A stretch of 64,000 nucleotides of DNA from Pseudomonas hunanensis (GTDB lineage Bacteria; Pseudomonadota; Gammaproteobacteria; Pseudomonadales; Pseudomonadaceae). The stretch covers positions 124,001-188,000 of the forward strand of contig NZ_QJRC01000098.1 of NCBI RefSeq assembly GCF_013393325.1, read 5' to 3'. How positions within the stretch are numbered: the stretch's first letter is position 1; each line of letters opens with the position of its first letter. The notes beneath the pieces were generated by a model, which saw only the letters and a list, made by a program, of their open reading frames with translations, was not told the origin of the DNA and made no database searches. The position numbers and the translations under genes were made by a program. This document shows, one piece after another, positions 58,074 through 64,000 of this stretch.

Positions 58074-58784
58074 GTGGGCAACCTCTACCTGATCCGACAT
58101 GGCCAAGCCTCCTTCGGTGCCGATGACTACGACGTCCTCTCGCCCGTGGGCGTGCGCCAAAGCCAGGCCCTGGGTGAACACCTGGCCCAGTTGGGTATAC
58201 GGCTGGATCGCTGCGTAGCAGGCGACCTGCGCCGCCAACAGGATACCGCCCGCCTGGCGCTGCAGGCACTGCACGCCAATGGTTGCCCAGTGCCGGCTGT
58301 TGAGACCGACGCCGCATTCAATGAGTTCGATGCCGACGGCGTGATCCGTGCCCTGTTGCCCGCACTGTTGCCGGACGAGCCTAATGCCTTGCAGGTGCTG
58401 CGCAATGCCGCGCAGCACCGCAGCGAGTTCCAGCGCCTGTTCGCGCTGATGGTCCAGCGCTGGCACGATGGCGAACATGTCGACGATGGCCTGGAAACCT
58501 GGCAGGCGTTCACCGCCCGCGTTCAAGGTGGCCTGCAACGCGTACTGGATGCCGCCGGCAGCGGCGACAATATCGCCATCTTCACCTCGGGCGGTACCAT
58601 TGCCGCCCTGCTCCACCTGGTTACCCGTATCACCCCCAGTCAGGCGTTCACGCTGAACTGGCAGATCATCAACACGTCGCTCAGCCAGTTGAAGTTTCGC
58701 GGCCGCGACGTGGCACTGGCTTCCTTCAACAGCCAGGCCCATGTGCAGCTGTTGAAGGCGCCGGAGCTTGTCACTTACCGATAA
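58074..58784 (+). CDS. Histidine phosphatase family protein
   Basis: This protein of about 236 residues of the phosphoglycerate mutase-like superfamily has the catalytic motif LIRHGQASFG at its start, a general acid region TDAAFNEFDADGV, and the second His in IAIFTSGGTIAALLH, where the usual GG-H-I pattern is altered to SGGTIAALLH. A GTG at 58074 with GGAAC is preferred over a GTG at 58026. It is the first of a run that includes SCP2, phosphotransferase and SDR genes. Confidence 0.75.
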   Translation: MGNLYLIRHGQASFGADDYDVLSPVGVRQSQALGEHLAQLGIRLDRCVAGDLRRQQDTARLALQALHANGCPVPAVETDAAFNEFDADGVIRALLPALLPDEPNALQVLRNAAQHRSEFQRLFALMVQRWHDGEHVDDGLETWQAFTARVQGGLQRVLDAAGSGDNIAIFTSGGTIAALLHLVTRITPSQAFTLNWQIINTSLSQLKFRGRDVALASFNSQAHVQLLKAPELVTYR

Positions 58785-58840
58785 GCCCGGCTTGTTGTGT
58801 CCCTGCGGGGACGTGTAAATCACTCTATAAGGAATGCGCC

Positions 58841-59158
58841 ATGACCTCCGTAGCTGATGCCGTTAAGAAGATGCAAGAGAAGTTCAACCCAGCCGCTGCC
58901 GCCGGCCTGGACCTGGTGTTCGGCTTCGACATCACCGACGAAGGCAAGAAATACGCGCTGATCGTCAAAGACGGCACCTGCGACCTGCAGGAAGGCGAAA
59001 ACCCGGATGCCAACTGCACCCTGGTGATGGACAGCGAAACCCTGAAAGGTATCGTCAGCGGCGAAACCGACGGCATGCAGGCCTTCATGGGCGGCAAGCT
59101 GCGCGTTGAAGGCGACATGATGTTGTCGATGAAGCTCAGCGAGCTGTTCCCGTCCTGA
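58841..59158 (+). CDS. SCP2 sterol-binding domain protein
   Basis: This 105-residue single SCP2 domain has LDLVFGFDITDEGKKYALIVKDGTCDLQEGENPDANCTLVMDSETLKGIVSGETDGMQAFMGGKLRVEGD. SCP2 domains bind lipids or acyl chains in a hydrophobic tunnel. Context with acyl-CoA-type genes downstream suggests a carrier of fatty acyl compounds. The AAGG site precedes the ATG at 58841; a terminator follows. Confidence 0.85.
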   Translation: MTSVADAVKKMQEKFNPAAAAGLDLVFGFDITDEGKKYALIVKDGTCDLQEGENPDANCTLVMDSETLKGIVSGETDGMQAFMGGKLRVEGDMMLSMKLSELFPS

Positions 59159-59185
59159 AGGCTGGGCAAACCGGATGATCGAAAA

Positions 59186-59216
59186 ACCGAAGCCTGACCG
59201 GCTTCGGTTTTTTTTT
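59186..59216 (+). terminator. Intrinsic terminator after the SCP2 gene
   Basis: A 9-bp stem (accgaagcc/ggcttcggt) with a 5-nt loop is followed by a run of eight or more T residues. Confidence 0.88.
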
Positions 59217-59343
59217 GCCCTGCATTCGATGCAGTGATCCACCAGCAACACCCTCATCTATATGGCAACTGGCATGCTTGTTCCAGCCTCGGCAGGCCAT
59301 TAGATTAGCCAATAGTCCTTGCGATCGAAAATAAGGAAAACGC

Positions 59344-60411
59344 ATGACGCTCACCGACCAGTCCACCCAGGTACGCCCCGGCGAAGAACTCGACGCGGCC
59401 GTCATCGCCCCTTATCTGAAGGCCAACATCCCTGGCCTGGACGGCTTGCCGAGCATCAGCCAGTTCCCTGGCGGCGCCTCCAACCTTACCTACCTTGTCA
59501 GCTACCCAGGCCGCGACTTCGTGCTGCGACGACCACCGTTCGGCCAGAAAGCCAAGTCGGCGCACGACATGGGGCGCGAGTTCCGTATCCTCAACCAACT
59601 GAACAGCGGCTTCCCCTACTGCCCCAAGGCCTATGTGCACTGCACCGACAGCAGCCTGATCGGCGGCGAGTTCTATGTGATGGAGCGGGTCAAGGGCATC
59701 ATCCTGCGCTCGGACATCCCGGCCGAACTGAACCTCGACCCCAGCCGTACCGAAGCCCTGTGCAAAAGCTTCATCGACCGCCTGGTCGAGCTGCACCAGG
59801 TGGACTACAACGCCTGCGGCCTGGCAGACCTCGGTAAACCGGAAGGCTATGTGCAGCGTCAGATCGAGGGCTGGACCAGCCGCTATGAAAAGGCCCTGAC
59901 CCCGGATGCGCCGCGCTGGGAAAAGGTCACCGCCTGGCTACAGGAAAAAATGCCCGCCGATCACCCGCGCCCCGGCATCGTGCACAACGACTACCGTTTC
60001 GACAACGTGATCCTCGACGCCGACAACCCCATGCGCATCATCGGCGTGCTGGACTGGGAAATGGCCACCCTGGGCGACCCGCTGATGGACCTGGGCAACA
60101 GCCTGGCCTATTGGATCGAAGCCGACGACCCAGCGCCTGTGCAGCTGATGCGTCGCCAGCCAAGCAACGCGCCGGGCATGCTCAGCCGCCGCCAGTTCGT
60201 CGACTACTACGCCGAGCGCGCCGGTATCCGCCTGGACAACTTCGATTACTACTATTGCTATGGCCTGTTCCGCCTGGCGGGCATCGTCCAGCAAATCTAC
60301 TACCGCTTTTACCACGGCCAGACCCAGGACAAACGTTTCGCCCAGTTCATCCACATGAACCGCTTGCTGGAGCAAATGTCCCTGCAGGTCATCGCCAAGT
60401 CCAGCCTCTGA
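59344..60411 (+). CDS. Aminoglycoside phosphotransferase-like kinase (ACAD10/11 type)
   Basis: This 355-residue kinase-fold protein has the ATP-binding region SNLTYLVSYPGRDFVLRRPP, the catalytic loop IVHNDYRFDNVILD and the metal-binding GVLDWEMATLGDPLMDLGN. It resembles the kinase domain fused to acyl-CoA dehydrogenases in ACAD10/11, which phosphorylates 4-hydroxyacyl-CoA. The SDR gene follows 35 bp later. Degradation of hydroxylated fatty acids is a plausible role; no acyl-CoA dehydrogenase is in this window. Confidence 0.78.
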   Translation: MTLTDQSTQVRPGEELDAAVIAPYLKANIPGLDGLPSISQFPGGASNLTYLVSYPGRDFVLRRPPFGQKAKSAHDMGREFRILNQLNSGFPYCPKAYVHCTDSSLIGGEFYVMERVKGIILRSDIPAELNLDPSRTEALCKSFIDRLVELHQVDYNACGLADLGKPEGYVQRQIEGWTSRYEKALTPDAPRWEKVTAWLQEKMPADHPRPGIVHNDYRFDNVILDADNPMRIIGVLDWEMATLGDPLMDLGNSLAYWIEADDPAPVQLMRRQPSNAPGMLSRRQFVDYYAERAGIRLDNFDYYYCYGLFRLAGIVQQIYYRFYHGQTQDKRFAQFIHMNRLLEQMSLQVIAKSSL

Positions 60412-60446
60412 GCACCGCCACGACGACGGATAACAAGGAAAACAGC

Positions 60447-61214
60447 ATGTCCAAGACCCACCTGTTCGACCTCGACGGCAAGATTGCTTTTGTTTCCGGC
60501 GCCAGCCGAGGCATCGGCGAGGCCATCGCCCACTTGCTGGCGCAGCAAGGGGCCCACGTGATCGTTTCCAGTCGCAAGCTCGACGGTTGCCAACAGGTGG
60601 CCGACGCCATCATCGCCGCCGGCGGCAAGGCCACGGCAGTGGCCTGCCACATTGGTGAACTGGAGCAGATCCAGCAGGTGTTCGCCGGCATTCGCGAACA
60701 GTTCGGGCGCCTGGACGTGCTGGTCAACAACGCCGCCACCAACCCGCAGTTCTGTAACGTGCTGGACACCGACCCAGGAGCGTTCCAGAAGACCGTGGAC
60801 GTGAACATCCGTGGTTACTTCTTCATGTCGGTGGAGGCCGGCAAGCTGATGCGCGAGAACGGCGGCGGCAGCATCATCAACGTGGCGTCGATCAACGGGG
60901 TTTCGCCTGGGCTTTTCCAGGGTATCTATTCGGTGACCAAGGCGGCAGTCATCAACATGACCAAGGTGTTCGCCAAAGAATGCGCGCCGTTCGGCATTCG
61001 CTGCAACGCCCTGCTGCCTGGCCTGACCGATACCAAGTTCGCTTCGGCACTGGTGAAGAACGACGCCATCCTCAATGCCGCCTTGCAGCAGATCCCGCTC
61101 AAGCGCGTGGCCGACCCCAAGGAAATGGCCGGCGCAGTGCTGTACTTGGCCAGCGATGCCTCCAGCTACACCACCGGTACCGCGCTCAATGTCGACGGTG
61201 GCTTCCTGTCCTGA
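60447..61214 (+). CDS. Short-chain dehydrogenase/reductase
   Basis: This 255-residue SDR has the NAD(P) motif VSGASRGIGEA near residue 16, NNAATN, the catalytic Ser in INVASINGV and YSVTK. It ends GTALNVDGGFLS. The AAGGAA site lies before the ATG at 60447. It probably acts with the kinase-like gene upstream; substrate unknown. Confidence 0.87.
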   Translation: MSKTHLFDLDGKIAFVSGASRGIGEAIAHLLAQQGAHVIVSSRKLDGCQQVADAIIAAGGKATAVACHIGELEQIQQVFAGIREQFGRLDVLVNNAATNPQFCNVLDTDPGAFQKTVDVNIRGYFFMSVEAGKLMRENGGGSIINVASINGVSPGLFQGIYSVTKAAVINMTKVFAKECAPFGIRCNALLPGLTDTKFASALVKNDAILNAALQQIPLKRVADPKEMAGAVLYLASDASSYTTGTALNVDGGFLS

Positions 61215-62036
61215 TCAAGCCTTTACCGCCACCAGGGTGTAGCTCAGGGGCAGGCGTGCGGGCTGCTCGCGCAGGCGATACTCACCGTCGTCGCCCTTGA
61301 CCATCTGCCCTGGCAGCGCCTCCCAGGGGATGCTCTGGTGCTCGACCAACGCAGTCAGCTGCAGGCCGTGGGCCAGCAAGGCAGTGATCACCTCACCCAA
61401 GCCGTGGTTCCATTCGTGGGTTTCGGTGTGGGCCAGGCGTTGCTCGGTTTCGACGTAGGTCTGGTCGTTGTGCCACACCGTCGGCGCTTCGTGCTCGAAG
61501 TACGAGTATTCCAGCTGCAGTCGGTCCTGGTGGTCTTCGTTGACAGCCATCAACATTGGGTGCCCATCGCGCAAGAACAGCCGCCCGCCCGGTTTGAGCA
61601 GGGCTGCGACGGTGCGTGCCCATGGCTCGATGCGGGGCAGCCAGCAGAGCGCGCCAATGCCGGTATAGACCAGGTCGAAAGTACCTGCCGGCAGTACCTG
61701 GTCGGCGGCATAGACGTCGGATTCGACATAGTCGATGGGCACCGCGCAACGCCCGGCCAATGCCCGCGCCTCGGCCAGCGAAGCCGCGGAGTAATCCAGG
61801 CCGCAAACCTTGGCACCAAGGCGCGCCAGCGAGAGCGTGTCGGTGCCGATGTGGCACTGCAAGTGGACAGCGTCGAGCCCCTCGATATCGCCGAGCAATG
61901 GCAGGTCGAAGCGCACGGTTTCAGACAGGTGCCCAGGTTGCTGGACCAGGCGTTCGACTTCGTAGTCCTTCGACGCGGCGTGCAGCGGGGCACGTTCGTC
62001 CCAGCTGACGCGGTTGAGTTGCAGTGAACGGTCCAT
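61215..62036 (-). CDS. Class I SAM-dependent methyltransferase
   Basis: This 273-residue protein has the SAM-binding motif VHLQCHIGTDTLSLARLGAKVCGLDYSAASLAEARALA near residue 57. The motif post I acidic residue (Asp in GLDYS) and LKPGGRLFLRDGHPM follow. Substrate unknown. It is convergent with the SDR gene, with stops directly adjacent. Confidence 0.83.
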   Translation of the reverse strand: MDRSLQLNRVSWDERAPLHAASKDYEVERLVQQPGHLSETVRFDLPLLGDIEGLDAVHLQCHIGTDTLSLARLGAKVCGLDYSAASLAEARALAGRCAVPIDYVESDVYAADQVLPAGTFDLVYTGIGALCWLPRIEPWARTVAALLKPGGRLFLRDGHPMLMAVNEDHQDRLQLEYSYFEHEAPTVWHNDQTYVETEQRLAHTETHEWNHGLGEVITALLAHGLQLTALVEHQSIPWEALPGQMVKGDDGEYRLREQPARLPLSYTLVAVKA

Positions 62037-62147
62037 GGTGTCTTCCTTGAGTGGTAGCGGCTCATGCTAGCCGTCACCTGCACCTCCAGGACACCACTGC
62101 CTTGCTAAAAATTGTAAAAGCCGTTCTCGCAGAATCGGTTCAAGCCG

Positions 62148-62498
62148 TTACAAACAGGTCGCCGCAGCCGCCCGCCGCTGCAATGCCACCCCGTCGTTCT
62201 TCTGCGCGTAGTAATCCACCCTCGCCCCACCCGCCTGCGGGTAAACGTCCACGAACGCCTCGGCCTCACGGGTATACACAGTGAACCCACCCTGCTTGCG
62301 CGGCTCCAGGTAGCCACTGGCGTCGTCACCGAACACCTTCTCTTCCTGCCAGCTGAACTGGATGCACTGGGCAACCAACTCTGGCGCCTTGTGCGAGTCG
62401 AGCTGCGCCGTCGGCTTGCCGCCGCGTGCCGTCTCCATGGTCGCAGAAGCACAACCGACCAGCATCAGCGCCGCGGCCATCGGCAGAATCGCACGCAT
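62148..62498 (-). CDS. Small lipoprotein
   Basis: This 116-residue protein has signal ILPMAAALMLVGCASA with the lipidated Cys16. It is followed by a soluble part containing LVAQCIQFSWQEEKVFGDDASGYLEPRKQGGFTVYTREAEAFVDVYPQ. A pair of Cys residues (about 45 and near the end) could form a disulfide. No domain recognised. It starts downstream of the diguanylate cyclase gene on the same strand. Confidence 0.72.
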   Translation of the reverse strand: MRAILPMAAALMLVGCASATMETARGGKPTAQLDSHKAPELVAQCIQFSWQEEKVFGDDASGYLEPRKQGGFTVYTREAEAFVDVYPQAGGARVDYYAQKNDGVALQRRAAAATCL

Positions 62499-62570
62499 GT
62501 TCCATCCTCAAGGTAAAAAAGAAGGCGACTCTAGCACTGCCGGGTAGCGCGCGTGAACGGTTGCGTACAG

Positions 62571-63731
62571 TCAACTCGCCTCGACCAATGCCGCCATGTG
62601 CACCGTGTTGCGCCCGGCGGCCTTGGCCTGGTACAGCGCCGCATCGGCCTGGGCCAGCAAGCTGGCAGTACTGTCCCCTGGGCACGGCACGCCGCACCAC
62701 AGGCCTACGCTGAAACGCAGTTCGATCTGGTCACCGGCAAAACGCGCCGGGCTGCGCGCAATGGCCTCGCGCAGCCCTTGCAGGGCGGCCATTGCACCGG
62801 TGCGGTCGGTGCCGGGCAACAGCAACAGAAACTCTTCGCCGCCGTAACGGCCAAGGCTGTCACCCTGGCGCAGGCGCTGCTGCAACTGGCGCACGCAGTG
62901 GCATAACACCTCATCGCCAGCCAGATGCCCATACAGGTCATTGATGCGTTTGAAATGGTCAATGTCGATCATCGCCACCGCCAGACTGCCCTGCTGATCG
63001 CGTGCACGGTCCAGTTCGACGCCGAAGCGTTCGAGGATCGCCCGGCGATTGTAGGTACCGGTCAGCACATCACGCAGAGCGAGGTGCTGCAGGCGCGATT
63101 CGCTACGCTCCTTGGCCAGGAGCACCAAGCCGATCGAGTACATCATCACCGTGGCGGTGCCGATGGCCACAGAAATGCTCTGTTTGAGGTTGCTGGTGTC
63201 ATAGCGCATTTCCACCGCCGTGCCATTGGCCACCGCCACCACACGCATACCCAAGCCCACCAGGCTGATCAACGCGCCAATCTCCAGCAACAGATGGGCC
63301 CTGCCCGGCCGCTCGGCATAACGCCACGCCCAATACAAGATCATCGCGCACTGCAGCATCAGCACCAGGGTCGCCAGCAGCATGCGCGGTTCCAGCGTAT
63401 CGAGCAGCAGCATCAGCCCCACCAGCATGCAGGCCGGTATGACGAAGATGACACGCCAGGGCACTACCTGCTCACGCACCCGGAACAAGCTGGCCGTGTA
63501 GAACGCCAGGGCCAGCGACAGCAGGCTGTTGCCCACGCCATAGCTGAGCCACAAAGGGGCTTGGGCATAGACGGTGTAGCAGACATAAGCCAAGGCATGC
63601 ACCAGCAGCCCGCAGCCAGTCAGCATCAGGTTGTCGCGGCGGTTGCTGCGCCCGACCAGCAGCAAGCAGAAGGCCAGGATGGTTGCCACCAGGGCAACGG
63701 CGGCGAACAACGTGGGGGTGTGGGCGATCAT
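62571..63731 (-). CDS. Membrane-bound diguanylate cyclase
   Basis: This 386-residue protein has about six or seven membrane helices in the first 190 residues (no MHYT or other named sensor recognised) and a C-terminal GGDEF domain. The active-site loop is GGEEF at residues 297-301. An RxxD inhibitory site (RQGD) lies five residues ahead, so feedback by c-di-GMP is likely. The metal-binding IDIDHFKRINDLYGH is present. It makes c-di-GMP from GTP. Confidence 0.92.
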   Translation of the reverse strand: MIAHTPTLFAAVALVATILAFCLLLVGRSNRRDNLMLTGCGLLVHALAYVCYTVYAQAPLWLSYGVGNSLLSLALAFYTASLFRVREQVVPWRVIFVIPACMLVGLMLLLDTLEPRMLLATLVLMLQCAMILYWAWRYAERPGRAHLLLEIGALISLVGLGMRVVAVANGTAVEMRYDTSNLKQSISVAIGTATVMMYSIGLVLLAKERSESRLQHLALRDVLTGTYNRRAILERFGVELDRARDQQGSLAVAMIDIDHFKRINDLYGHLAGDEVLCHCVRQLQQRLRQGDSLGRYGGEEFLLLLPGTDRTGAMAALQGLREAIARSPARFAGDQIELRFSVGLWCGVPCPGDSTASLLAQADAALYQAKAAGRNTVHMAALVEAS

Positions 63732-63952
63732 CGTGATTCACCGTGTGGCAGGTTGCCGTCTTGACTGCGGCTTACCCCACAGTTTAGAGGGGCATTGGCC
63801 GCTCGGCCATGACCGAACGGGACAGAACAGCAACCCGCAAGCACGCCGCTCATCGCTGTCAGCACAATTTTTTAACCGCCCGGGAAACCAAATGGAGCGA
63901 TCCCAGTCTCAGGAGGTGTCCCGTAAACCTATGCGGATCAAGGACCTATATC

Positions 63953-64000
63953 GTGAGCACCCGTCTTGCAAGCCTTTCGCTGGTTGCCGTTGTCCTGCTG
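63953..64000 (+). CDS. Start of an exported-protein gene (cut by window end)
   Basis: A GTG at 63953 with an AAGGAC site opens a frame reading MSTRLASLSLVAVVLL, the look of a signal peptide. Only 16 codons lie in the window, so nothing more can be said. An ATG at 63931 in another frame has no signal-like features. Confidence 0.45.
   Translation, partial: MSTRLASLSLVAVVLL

Noticed and set aside
1..64000. CRISPR arrays, IS elements, integrases or phage genes
   Set aside because: No regularly spaced short repeats, transposase or integrase motifs were seen; REP palindromes are the only dispersed repeats.

Overview
The window reads as chromosomal DNA of a fluorescent pseudomonad, most likely of the Pseudomonas putida group. 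The evidence is high GC content, P. putida-type REP palindromes (the pair at 36712-36809 closely resembles the published P. putida 35-bp REP), TsdBA, AhpCF, Gor, GalU, ModABC and AdhP homologues of Pseudomonas type, and tRNA genes with encoded CCA ends. I see no insertion sequence, integrase, phage gene or CRISPR array. The strain cannot be fixed from sequence alone.

Region 1 (1-11.97 kb) is a complete meta-cleavage pathway for 4-hydroxyphenylacetate through homoprotocatechuate. An AraC-type activator (hpaA, cut by the window start) diverges from hpaG1-G2-E-D-F-X-H-I. Facing it is a two-gene 4-HPA 3-hydroxylase (hpaC, hpaB) that resembles the Acinetobacter C1/C2 type, not the enteric HpaBC. 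A TetR-family gene and the MarR-type repressor gene hpaR follow. The products are pyruvate and succinate semialdehyde.

Region 2 (12.1-24.8 kb) looks like the upper pathway that feeds Region 1 from aromatic amines such as tyramine. It has a PuuB-like FAD oxidase plus a cupin, a FeaR-like AraC regulator, an APC permease with a DUF3156 gene, a FeaB-like aldehyde dehydrogenase, an outer-membrane porin, and a Bcr/CflA exporter. It ends with a set of an ornithine-cyclodeaminase-like protein (the family called tyramine oxidase subunit B in current annotation), a RidA protein and a second FAD oxidase. This matches the coupled tyn-hpa arrangement reported for P. putida U, although I cannot match gene names one to one.

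Region 3 (24.9-45.6 kb) is mostly housekeeping and stress genes. It holds a PqqU-like TonB receptor, a LexA-boxed operon (DUF1654 plus endonuclease I), an HD-domain protein, a SPOR lipoprotein, two identical tRNA-Val(GAC) genes and a PuuB-type oxidase. It continues with a C39-like lipoprotein that has lost its catalytic residues, TerC, an NhaR-like regulator, SstT, YceH, ahpF/ahpC, gor, galU, a thiosulfate dehydrogenase pair (tsdB-tsdA), small conserved genes and a nitronate monooxygenase.

Region 4 (45.6-64 kb) holds modABC behind a ModE-like operator, a poxvirus-type topoisomerase IB, an Rsm/CsrA paralogue and a KaiC-like ATPase with its own histidine kinase and response regulator. After these come tRNA-Leu(UAA), DoxX, a very acidic small protein, an intergenic stretch with two orphan terminators, adhP, small hypothetical genes, tRNA-Cys(GCA), sohB, a histidine phosphatase, an SCP2 protein, a phosphotransferase-SDR pair, a methyltransferase, a lipoprotein and a diguanylate cyclase. 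A truncated exported-protein gene closes the window.
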